This document shows, piece after piece, positions 44,938-53,196 of a stretch of DNA of 64,000 bases. The stretch is taken from positions 1 through 64,000 of the forward strand of contig NZ_JABVCF010000006.1 of NCBI RefSeq assembly GCF_014595955.1, in the 5' to 3' direction. This DNA is from Pseudaminobacter soli (ex Zhang et al. 2022) (lineage in GTDB: Bacteria > Pseudomonadota > Alphaproteobacteria > Rhizobiales > Rhizobiaceae). The position numbers and the translations under genes were made by a program. The notes beneath the pieces were generated by a model, which saw only the letters and a program-made list of their open reading frames with translations, was not told where the DNA came from and made no database searches. Each line of letters opens with the position of its first letter. Positions within the stretch are counted from its first letter, which is position 1.

Positions 44938-46224
44938 ATGACGGAAGGTCGCCATGTCCTTATCCTGGTCGAGAACCTGCCGGTGCCGTTCGACCGCCGT
45001 GTCTGGCAGGAAGCGCGGACGTTGTTGGACGCTGGCTACGCAGTCTCAGTGATCTGCCCGGCGGCGAAAGGGCATCTCAAGGCATACGAGTTCCTCGATG
45101 GCGTACATATCTACAGGCATCCGCTTCGCGAGGCACGCTCGGCCCGCGGCTATCTGAGGGAATATGCGACCGCCTTGTTCCACCAACTGCGCCTGTCGTT
45201 CCGCGTCCGACGGCGCCAACGGATCGACGTCATACAGGCCTGCAATCCGCCAGATCTGATGTTCTTGATCGCACTGGTTCATAAGTTGTTGTTCGGGACC
45301 CGCTTCGTCTTCGACCATCATGACCTCTGTCCCGAGCTATACGTCGCCAAATTCGATCGCAAGGACATCGGCTACAGGGCGATGCGCATGTTCGAACGGC
45401 TGACATTCCGATCTGCCGACGCAAGCATCGCCACCAACGAGATCTTTCGCGAACTTGCAATCTCGCGTGGCGGGATGTCACCGAACCGTGTGTTCATGGT
45501 GAAGAGCTATCCGGAGGCCGAGAAATTCCGGCGAACCGAGGCGGAGCCGCGGCTGGTCGCTCTCGGAAAGCATCTGATCGGCTATGTCGGGATCATGGGG
45601 CCGCAGGACGGCGTTGACGCCTTGGTCCGCGCCATGGCCGAACTGCAGGCGTGCGGACGCGACGACATCCACTGCGTCATCATTGGAGAAGGCCCGGAAC
45701 TTCCACGCCTCAGGGAACTCGCCGCCGCGCTCGGCCTGGACGGGTCGATTACCTTTACCGGTTATCTCCGGGGCGCGCCGTTGCTCAGCCATCTTTCGTC
45801 GCTGAGCGTCGGCGTCATCCCGGACGCCCCGAACGAATTCAACGACAAGCTGTCCATGAACAAGGTGTTCGAGTACATGATGCTCGGACTGCCCATCGTT
45901 CAGTTCAATCTTCTCCAGGCCTCGCGCGACGCCGGGGATGCCGCCCTAGTTGCGGCGGAGCATTCGCCCAAGGCGCTGGCGGAAGCAATAGCCTCGCTCG
46001 TTGATGATCCCGACCGCCGCCGCCGCATGGGGACATTCGGGTTCGAAACGGCGCAGCGCGAATTCCGCTGGTCGGTCGAACAGGCCAATTACCTGGCGGC
46101 GTACCGGGCAGTTCTCCGCCAGGAAACGACATCCGACGATCAGCCCGCCTATCGATCGGGCGCAAGCCCCGAAGCGCGCCTCCGGTTGCTCTCGTCTAGG
46201 CAAAGCGGAAAGGGTTCCGAGTGA
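44938..46224 (+). CDS. Glycosyltransferase family 4
   Basis: 428 residues from ATG 44938. GT-B fold landmarks: N-terminal VLILVENLPVPFDRRVWQEARTL and the FDHHDLCPELY acceptor-side loop; C-terminal IGYVGIMGPQDGVDALVRAM, EGPELPRLRELAAALGL and the KVFEYMMLGLPIVQF donor-binding motif with its catalytic Glu. WbuB-like transferases with this N-terminus act early in polysaccharide repeat assembly on the cytoplasmic membrane face. Divergent from the amino-sugar operon, it likely transfers one of its products. Sugar specificity unknown. Confidence 0.9.
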   Translation: MTEGRHVLILVENLPVPFDRRVWQEARTLLDAGYAVSVICPAAKGHLKAYEFLDGVHIYRHPLREARSARGYLREYATALFHQLRLSFRVRRRQRIDVIQACNPPDLMFLIALVHKLLFGTRFVFDHHDLCPELYVAKFDRKDIGYRAMRMFERLTFRSADASIATNEIFRELAISRGGMSPNRVFMVKSYPEAEKFRRTEAEPRLVALGKHLIGYVGIMGPQDGVDALVRAMAELQACGRDDIHCVIIGEGPELPRLRELAAALGLDGSITFTGYLRGAPLLSHLSSLSVGVIPDAPNEFNDKLSMNKVFEYMMLGLPIVQFNLLQASRDAGDAALVAAEHSPKALAEAIASLVDDPDRRRRMGTFGFETAQREFRWSVEQANYLAAYRAVLRQETTSDDQPAYRSGASPEARLRLLSSRQSGKGSE

Positions 46225-46381
46225 GGTCGCACTCGGTCTTTCTTCGCCGGGGAGCTTCAATGAACCGAGCCGCGTAATACATGAAACATATTCAACAACT
46301 AGATGCCGGCCATTCTATAGCTCTTATGTTCGGGGTATTGTTTATTAAAATGGTATGGGTCAATGCTTGGAGAGCAGCCTA

Positions 46382-47524
46382 ATGCCATCAGTCCTGGTTC
46401 TACTCCCAAGACTACTCGGATCTAGCGAGTGGCAGAGCGCCTTCTCACGCGGCGAGGTTCCAGATGTTACTCCCTATGGATACCATCATGCGCACTCAGG
46501 TGAATGGCGGGTCAGATTCTCTCGCCCAACGCCAACACGGGGGCTAATGTGGGTAATCGATAGGGGCCTCGCTAAACTGTGTGGATTTGATTTTATTCAT
46601 GCATGGCGGAATCGAAGGGAGATTTTTGAGTCGGACATAGTTTGGACGCATACGGAACGTGAACATTTAGCTCTCAGCCTACTCCTGTTCATTTACCGTC
46701 GCCGCTCTCGTCCTCTTATAATAGCCCAGTCTGTCTGGCTAATGGACAGTTGGGATCGAATGCCTCGTCTGCGACGGTGGCTGCATGAGCAGCTTATACA
46801 CTTCCCAGATGTGCTTACCTTTCTTTCGCCGGTAAACACCGAGCTGGCTCGCCGTGCTTTCCGCAAAGCCAGGGTCGAGTTCATGCCTTTTGGAATCTCC
46901 TTGGATTCCTTCAATACCCAACGGCCGAACGCCGAGCATTTTCACCGGCCAGTTCGCGTCCTTGCATTAGGAAATGATCGGCACAGGGATTGGCCAACGT
47001 TTGCCGCGGCATTCAAGTCAGCTGATCATTTCGATGTCCGGATCGGCTCGCGAACTTTTCCTAGACATTTGATGCATTCGAACTTCCAGATAGCGGAGTT
47101 GCAATTGTCCGAGGCCAGATCGTGGTTCGATTGGGCAGATGTCTTGGTTATCCCGCTTGCCTCCAACCTTCATGCGTCTGGCCTGACGACGCTTCTCGAA
47201 GGCGTCGCCCTTGGAATTCCGGTCGTTGCCTCGCGTGCGGGCGGCTTGGAGTGGTATTTCGACGACAACTGCGTCACTTTCGTTGAGCCGGGAAATCCCG
47301 ATGCACTTCGTAAGGCCCTAATGGATATCACCCCGGAACTGGCAGCGCGCCGCATCGCTCATGCGTCTAAGCGTTTCCAGGAAATGGACTTCTCGACAAA
47401 GGGATATGCCCGCAGACATGTCGAATTAAGTCAGTCTCTCCTTCTGAACCGAACGCGCCGACTCGTCGGCGAGGACGACACGGCGATTAGCCTAGAGCAT
47501 TCCGTGAACCGGGAATCATGTTGA
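46382..47524 (+). CDS. Glycosyltransferase family 4/1-like, AT-rich gene
   Basis: 380 residues from the ATG at 46382 (MPSVLVLLPRLLGS) with GGAGAG 7 nt upstream; an ATG at 46355 would add nine residues with no ribosome site. The C-terminal half has the GT-B donor site: VRVLALGNDRHRDWPTF and WADVLVIPLASNLHASGLTT followed by LEGVALGIPVVASRAGG. The N-terminal acceptor domain is not recognisable beyond WLMDSWDRMPR. Codon third positions are visibly more A/T-rich than in neighbours, suggesting separate acquisition. It probably adds one sugar to the repeat unit. Confidence 0.85.
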   Translation: MPSVLVLLPRLLGSSEWQSAFSRGEVPDVTPYGYHHAHSGEWRVRFSRPTPTRGLMWVIDRGLAKLCGFDFIHAWRNRREIFESDIVWTHTEREHLALSLLLFIYRRRSRPLIIAQSVWLMDSWDRMPRLRRWLHEQLIHFPDVLTFLSPVNTELARRAFRKARVEFMPFGISLDSFNTQRPNAEHFHRPVRVLALGNDRHRDWPTFAAAFKSADHFDVRIGSRTFPRHLMHSNFQIAELQLSEARSWFDWADVLVIPLASNLHASGLTTLLEGVALGIPVVASRAGGLEWYFDDNCVTFVEPGNPDALRKALMDITPELAARRIAHASKRFQEMDFSTKGYARRHVELSQSLLLNRTRRLVGEDDTAISLEHSVNRESC

Positions 47525-47746
47525 TTCCGCTGACGAACGCGATCTGATTCATTGCCTTGATAATTCGCCAGGAGGATGAAGAGATCGTCTCCCACTGAGT
47601 GGTGTAGCTGATGGCATCTGTCGCCGTGCTGTCCGGCCTGGGCCGGACTGATCACGGCTGGCAGGCTGATGATGGGATCATCAGCTCAATTGCCCGACGC
47701 TTTCCAGCGTCATGTAGCGGGTACGCTGGACGGCCCATTGCGGCAC

Positions 47747-48820
47747 TTAGAACAAATCGCGTGGAAAGTAAGTGCCCGTGTATCTAAACCAACGATATTC
47801 AACCCTGTTGAATATCCCATCCTCCGCGAATTTGCGGAGCCGCGCCATGTGGTGAGAGACGGATTTTTGAAATGCGCTCTTTCTTTTGTGTTGGCGCTCG
47901 GCGATTTCAAAAGCGTGATAACCGAACGTGCCGACGATTTCTGGCCAGAGCGAAACGGCGAAATCGCGATACTTGCTTGCCGGCAGGTTGTCTTCCAGCG
48001 GGAAATCGCAGAGTTTGCGCGCGTGCCGGATCGCCGTTCGGGCGAGTACCCGCCTTGCAAGACTGCAGAGTTCTTCGCGCTCAGGCAAAGACGCGCCTTC
48101 CTTCTGAAACATCGATTGAATAGCTTGGTGCCGGCCCAGGAGATCGAACAGAAAGCCGACATGAACAGTTCGCTGCATGCTGAGCGGATGCACACGATAG
48201 TAGGCCTGGTCGGCACCACGAACGCGCCCGATATCGGAAAGGGCAGCAATGCGAAGCCACATTTCCATGTCACCCGAATGAGGAAGCTTCGGGTCGTATC
48301 CGCCGATCTGCCTTTGAATGTCTGCGCGAACTACGGCCTCCGGGCTGTCGAGGAAGTTCTTTCCCGATCTACAGACTTTGCGAATCCATTCCGTGCCAGC
48401 CCAAACCTGCGCGCCGGTGCATGACGTGCGGGCCTCCCGAAGTGTATCGGTGAACGAGATCGGGTTACCGTAAGTCATGCCCACACTCGGATGCGCTTCC
48501 ATGAGCGAGGTCGCTCGTGAAAGCGCGCCAGGCGTCAACAGGTCATCCGCCGAAAGCATGACGAAATAGTCGCCACGGATCTGTGCGATCCCCTCGTTGT
48601 AGGTCGCGATGTGCCCGATATTCCTTTCGTGGCGAATAACCCGCACGCGGGAATCCCGGTCTATCAGTTCTCTGCATATTTCGGGCGTGTTGTCAGACGA
48701 GCCGTCGTCGATGATCAGAACATCAACATCAACATCCTTTTGGGTCAGGGCACTTTGAACGCTCTGTTCCAAGTAGCGTCCGTAATTGTAGCAGGGAACG
48801 AGAACCTGGACCTTCGCCAT
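47747..48820 (-). CDS. Glycosyltransferase family 2
   Basis: 357 residues. The GT-A core is clear: QVLVPCYNYGRYLEQSVQSA, IIDDGSSDNTPEI, YFVMLSADDLLTPGAL and the later DMEMWLRIA acidic motif. The C-terminal ~130 residues are helical and specific. Inverting enzyme adding a sugar to the growing lipid-linked repeat at the membrane. It stands on the minus strand between plus-strand glycosyltransferase genes, with an IS5-like remnant just beyond its start. Confidence 0.9.
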   Translation of the reverse strand: MAKVQVLVPCYNYGRYLEQSVQSALTQKDVDVDVLIIDDGSSDNTPEICRELIDRDSRVRVIRHERNIGHIATYNEGIAQIRGDYFVMLSADDLLTPGALSRATSLMEAHPSVGMTYGNPISFTDTLREARTSCTGAQVWAGTEWIRKVCRSGKNFLDSPEAVVRADIQRQIGGYDPKLPHSGDMEMWLRIAALSDIGRVRGADQAYYRVHPLSMQRTVHVGFLFDLLGRHQAIQSMFQKEGASLPEREELCSLARRVLARTAIRHARKLCDFPLEDNLPASKYRDFAVSLWPEIVGTFGYHAFEIAERQHKRKSAFQKSVSHHMARLRKFAEDGIFNRVEYRWFRYTGTYFPRDLF

Positions 48821-49089
48821 GCCGCATTTCCCTCAGAATTTCTATCGTCATCATGGATTCTTCGAGAATTCATCGGCCGAGACAAGATCTACAACCCTAC
48901 CCCTTTATCAGTACGAATGCTGGCGCGATGACGTCCAAACAACTCCCTATATCCGGGCACGCGGATTGTTCGCGAAGTGCGATCCCGCTACTGACGTTGG
49001 AAGTCGCACCATACCGGCGAATCGTGAACCGATCGAATTCTCGCGGCTTGAGCGGCGGTCGGGCGCTTCCGCCAGGGCGCTAGGTCGAT

Positions 49090-49520
49090 GCGCCTGAGGT
49101 CTACGGTCCGCGCAAGACCCTCTACAACCGCTTCCAGCGTTGGTCCGCCAAGGGCACCTGGAGTTGCACCTTTCACGTATTAGTATGCATTAGCCAATGC
49201 CGTAATGACGTAGGCCGAGATCCTCACCGACTCCTCGCCCGTGCGGGCGCATCGCTACGCCACTGGCGGCAACGAGGTGAGCGCAGCCAAGCCATCCGCC
49301 GCTCGAGCAGCGGCACCACCACCAAAGATTCACGCCCTGAGCGACGGTGGGTGGCGGACAGTGGCCTTCCTGCTCACGGGCGGCAATGTCGCCGGTTGCA
49401 AGGCCGAGGAAAGCCTGCTCGACCAATTGCGCGACACCGGGGTCATGCCGACAAGGCTATGACAGCAACGACATCAGTGCCATGTCAGCGAAATCAGCGC
49501 GTCGCCATCCAAATGGATAA
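49090..49520 (+). mobile_element. IS5-family transposase remnant
   Basis: Fragments of a DDE transposase appear in order. At 49096-49160 is EVYGPRKTLYNRFQRWSAKG, the pattern of the first part of IS5/IS427-type transposases; at 49228-49462 is DSSPVRAHRYATGG followed by PKIHALSDGGWRTVAFLLTG, the segment after the first catalytic Asp; and YDSNDI follows in another frame. Most of the protein is missing or frameshifted and no terminal repeats are recognisable. It marks a past insertion between two glycosyltransferase genes. Confidence 0.75.
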
Positions 49521-49662
49521 TCGAAAGAGTTACGATTCTCGCTGAATTGCCCACTGGCGGTTACAGTGCATCTAGGCAACCAGTCATTGAAAAGCATTTC
49601 CAATGAAGTGCCTGGCGGGTGCGAGTGGCCTGGCTGTTTGAAATAACCGGAGCTGTTCTGCG

Positions 49663-50958
49663 ATGATGCGGCTGGGAACTCCCTTGTTGGTTCTCAATGC
49701 GGCGCGCGTGCAATTAGGCCGTCGTAGTCGTCAGATCCGTACGATTCTGACGACCGATGGATATCGCAGAATCGTGCATCGATTGCGGTCAAAGGCGTCG
49801 GATCGGCTGCGGCCTCGAAACGAGCCTTGGCTCGTTTCCCCAGAGGACGTGCTGGCCGCCGATGTCTCTCAACCGGTCCCTGTGGCCAGGCTGAAGGTCA
49901 AAAAGAACGAACCGATTGTCGTGAATTGGGTAATCGGCGCGGCCGCTCCCAGATCAGGGGGCCACACGACCGCCTATAGGATGGTCAATTATCTTCAAGG
50001 CAAAGGTTATCGAAATCGCGTCTACCTGCATGATCCTTTCGGAGGCGACCACAAATATTACGCAGCGATCGCTCGTGAACACTACGGATTACACTGTGAG
50101 ATCGGCGACCTACGGAAGGGTATGTCGGATGCTCATGCTGTGGTGGCTACTGATTGGGCGTCAGCATATGCGGTCTTCAACGCGCGCTGCACCGGAAAGC
50201 GTTTCTATTTTGTTCAGGACTTTGAGCCCTATTTCTATCCTGTTGGTACCAACAGTCTTCTTGCCGAAAATACCTACCGCATGGGTTTCCATGGCATTAC
50301 GGCAGGGCGCTGGTTGGCGGAGAAGTTGGCGCGTGAATTCGGCATGCGGTCGGATTTTTTTCCGTTCGGATGCGATACTGGCAGATACCGGCGGGATCCA
50401 AGCTCGAAGCGGGGCGGAGTGGCGTTCTACGCGCGTGCCGGTACGCCACGTCGGGCTGTCGAGCTTGGACTTTTGGCACTTGAACTGTTTGCAAGAAGAC
50501 AGCCCGAGATAGAACTGCACTTATTCGGGGAGCGCATCGGCAATCTTCACTTCAACTTTATCAATCATGGTGTGGTAACGCCGGCCAAGCTCAACGACAT
50601 CTACAATCGGTGCTTCGCCGGTTTGTGCCTGTCGCTAACCAATGTATCTCTCGTGCCTTACGAGATGCTGGCTTCCGGCTGCATCCCGATCGTTAACGAC
50701 GCCGAGCACAATCGCATGGTGCTGAACAACGCCCATATCCGCTATGCGGCCGCGACGCCACACGCCCTGGCAGCAGCACTGGATGAGGTGGTGAACATGG
50801 CGGATTTCGTATCCGCGTCCACGCGGGCGGCCGAGAGCGTCGCGTCAACGTCCTGGGACGATGCCGGAGCCGCGGTTGACGCTGCAATTCGGCGAGCGTT
50901 GCATGAAGGTGAGGGAGCATCGGACGCATCGATCGTATCTAGTTCCGCCGCGGCGTGA
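49663..50958 (+). CDS. WsaF-like rhamnosyltransferase family glycosyltransferase
   Basis: 431 residues. WsaF-like traits: VNWVIGAAAPRSGGHTTAYR at about residue 90, the RFYFVQDFEPYFYPVGTN segment, and a GT-B donor domain RGGVAFYARAGTPRRAVELG with PYEMLASGCIPIVNDAEHN. WsaF transfers rhamnose in S-layer glycan synthesis; here rhamnose specificity is only suggested by family. It lies between the IS5 remnant and the polymerase gene on the plus strand. Start ATG 49663 is one of two adjacent ATGs (MM). Confidence 0.87.
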   Translation: MMRLGTPLLVLNAARVQLGRRSRQIRTILTTDGYRRIVHRLRSKASDRLRPRNEPWLVSPEDVLAADVSQPVPVARLKVKKNEPIVVNWVIGAAAPRSGGHTTAYRMVNYLQGKGYRNRVYLHDPFGGDHKYYAAIAREHYGLHCEIGDLRKGMSDAHAVVATDWASAYAVFNARCTGKRFYFVQDFEPYFYPVGTNSLLAENTYRMGFHGITAGRWLAEKLAREFGMRSDFFPFGCDTGRYRRDPSSKRGGVAFYARAGTPRRAVELGLLALELFARRQPEIELHLFGERIGNLHFNFINHGVVTPAKLNDIYNRCFAGLCLSLTNVSLVPYEMLASGCIPIVNDAEHNRMVLNNAHIRYAAATPHALAAALDEVVNMADFVSASTRAAESVASTSWDDAGAAVDAAIRRALHEGEGASDASIVSSSAAA

Positions 50959-51467
50959 TGCTTGGGCTGTCGAAGCAGCGCTCCGATACCTGCGCGGTCA
51001 TAAGGGGTCGGCTTCTCGCCATCGATCAGCAACGAAGCCACCGAAACCTACCAACAGTCGCCATTTGCCAAGTTCGACCAGCGCGGCGGATCTCTCGGCC
51101 GCTTTGCGCTGTGCGGCGAGGTTTTCGATTTGTAGCTTGAGCTGGCCCGCGCGGCCATCGAGTTGGGACTTCTGCCTGCCGGAGCACGGCTTTCGAAGAG
51201 CGCGCTCTCCCCGGCTACCCACCGATTTCACGTCGAAATCCGCGGCGCCCCATGAGTTGGTCCCCACGAGGCTCGCGCGGAGCGAAGTAGGGCGTGAGGC
51301 TCCTCAGTTCGGTTGATGCGCGTTGCGCAAGAAGAATTAATCGCGTGCTGTACTTCCATAGCCCATAAATGGAGGCGATTGTGGCCCGACAGCTATGTCC
51401 CGATCGGTCATTAATCGCGGAGCGACTGCGGGGTTAGGATGCCGAACAGCGCCAAAGGCCGTAACGG
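50959..51467. other. Gap, no intact gene
   Basis: 509 bases. The minus strand holds a stretch that could be translated as a coiled-coil-like LDGRAGQLKLQIENLAAQRK, perhaps from a mobile-element protein, but it is broken by stops and not assignable. The promoter of the polymerase gene may lie near 51400. Confidence 0.35.
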
Positions 51468-52925
51468 ATGAGGGCCACTGCCTCAGCAGCAGGACAAGCT
51501 CGCTCGTCCCAACCCGCAAGAGGTGGACGGCGAAGACTGGACAGTCGAAACGCAGAGGTCAAATCGCAGAAGCGAAAACTGCCTTGGCCCGTCGCGGTTT
51601 TCCTGGTCAGTCTTCTTGTTCCCTGGATAATTCGTGTCGGACCTCTGAGCTTGTCAGCTTACCGAATCGTCTTGATCATCGAGTTGGTGCCGTGCCTTGT
51701 GATGTGGGCGGGTGGCAAGGCAGGGCCCATCAGAGCCGCGGATATCGGCGTTTTGCTGTTTTGTATTTGGGCAGCAATCAGTTTCGCGGTGGCTCACGGC
51801 ATCGGCTTTGCTGTTAAGCCAAGCGGAATCCTTCTTATCGAAACCCTGGGCCCATATCTTCTTGCGCGCTGCTACATTCGCGATGCCAAAGCCTTTGTGA
51901 ATGCAATCATGGCGACGGCAAAGCTTATTGCCCTTCTGTTTCCGTTTTTTTTCTACGAGTGGCTCACCGGGGACAAGCCTCTGTTGACGGCTTTTGGCGC
52001 CGTCCTTCCGACTGTAGAACCGACGGAGGCGCAGCGATCCGGATTCTGGCGAGTACAGGGCCCTTTCGAGCATTCCATCCACTTCGGCCTGTTCTGTGGC
52101 AGCGTCTTTGCGTTGACCCAAATGGCTTCGAGCAAGGATCGCAGTGCCAGATCACGCAGACTTCTGGGACCCGTGGTGGCCGCCGCCGCTTTTCTGTCCA
52201 TGTCGTCGGCGCCGGTGGCCGGATTGGCAATGCAGGGTGCGCTGATGTCCTGGAACCGGCTCCTCAGGAATTACGCCGCCCGATGGAAGCTTCTGGGGGT
52301 TATTGTTCTCGCGGCGTATCTGATCGTCGAATTCGGGTCCAATCAGACGCCCGTGCAGTTCTACATCTCCCGATTTACGTTCGATCAGCAAACGGGTTGG
52401 ATCCGACTCCTGATCTGGGAATTCGGATCCGCCTCAGTGATCAACCATCCCATCTTCGGTATCGGATTCCACGACTGGGTACGGCCAGCTTGGATGCCCG
52501 GCAGCATCGACAACTTCTGGCTCGTGATCGCAGTGAGGCATGGCCTTCCAGGTTTCGCGCTGATATTTGGATCTTGCCTTTGGATAGTGTTCGCGGTCGG
52601 CGCAAAGACGTTTACGGATGAGACGCTGAACGATTATCGCGTAGCGTATCTCATCTGCATGATGAGTTGCTTGCTCGTCGGAGCCACAGTGCACTTCTGG
52701 GCAGCTCCGTATTCATGGTTTCTGTTCCTGTTGGGCAGCGGGGTGTGGCTCTTGGAAGTCAAATCTGGCGACGACGTCGCAATGACGCGCCTGAATCGGT
52801 CACATCGAAGGGGCCGACCTAAGTCGTCTCCACGTTCAGCCGGCCATCGCGATGAGCGACGAGATCAAGAGAATGGAGCCAGGCCGGGTCGGTCCCGCAC
52901 CGCCAAGCTTGGACATGAGTCTTAG
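51468..52925 (+). CDS. O-antigen ligase/Wzy-like polysaccharide polymerase
   Basis: 485 codons; the true start is probably later than 51468, as the first ~36 residues are basic and non-membrane. About 10-12 spans follow (VAVFLVSLLVPWIIRV, IVLIIELVPCLVMWAGG and so on). WzyC/O-antigen-ligase features are the GFWRVQGPFEHSIHFGLFCG segment and the periplasmic loop with GIGFHDWVRP ahead of VIAVRHGLPGFALIFG. It would polymerise repeats exported by a flippase that is not in this window. The last ~45 residues (from RLNRSHRRGRPK) look unlike the family and lead into IS630 sequence, so the natural C-terminus may have been replaced. Confidence 0.82.
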   Translation: MRATASAAGQARSSQPARGGRRRLDSRNAEVKSQKRKLPWPVAVFLVSLLVPWIIRVGPLSLSAYRIVLIIELVPCLVMWAGGKAGPIRAADIGVLLFCIWAAISFAVAHGIGFAVKPSGILLIETLGPYLLARCYIRDAKAFVNAIMATAKLIALLFPFFFYEWLTGDKPLLTAFGAVLPTVEPTEAQRSGFWRVQGPFEHSIHFGLFCGSVFALTQMASSKDRSARSRRLLGPVVAAAAFLSMSSAPVAGLAMQGALMSWNRLLRNYAARWKLLGVIVLAAYLIVEFGSNQTPVQFYISRFTFDQQTGWIRLLIWEFGSASVINHPIFGIGFHDWVRPAWMPGSIDNFWLVIAVRHGLPGFALIFGSCLWIVFAVGAKTFTDETLNDYRVAYLICMMSCLLVGATVHFWAAPYSWFLFLLGSGVWLLEVKSGDDVAMTRLNRSHRRGRPKSSPRSAGHRDERRDQENGARPGRSRTAKLGHES

Positions 52926-52988
52926 CCCCTACATGGTTCCCAACGAGGCAACACTCAGGGGCGATACCGGTTCGATCGAGAACGCATT

Positions 52989-53129
52989 CGCCAACTCAAG
53001 GCGCTGCTGCGAGCAAGGGCCGAAAGAACCATTGCCGCCCCGTCGGACACAGTAGGCTTGGTCCTCGACCTCTTCACTTCCGCCGAATGCGCCAACCACT
53101 TCAAGGCTGCCGAATATGACCCAGATTAA
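52989..53129 (+). mobile_element. IS630-family transposase C-terminal remnant
   Basis: A short plus-strand frame reads QLKALLRARAERTIAA, then VLDLFTSAECANHFKAAEYDPD and a stop at 53127-53129. This is the conserved end of IS630 transposases (KLKALLRKAAERT, LDLFTPDECANYFxAAGYDP). The rest of the element is missing. It lies immediately downstream of the polymerase gene. Confidence 0.78.
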
Positions 53130-53196
53130 GCAGGACGGGCTCTAGCGCCGTGACGCGCAGTCTCCGTCTTGATGCCCTGATAATAGAGACTTCAGG

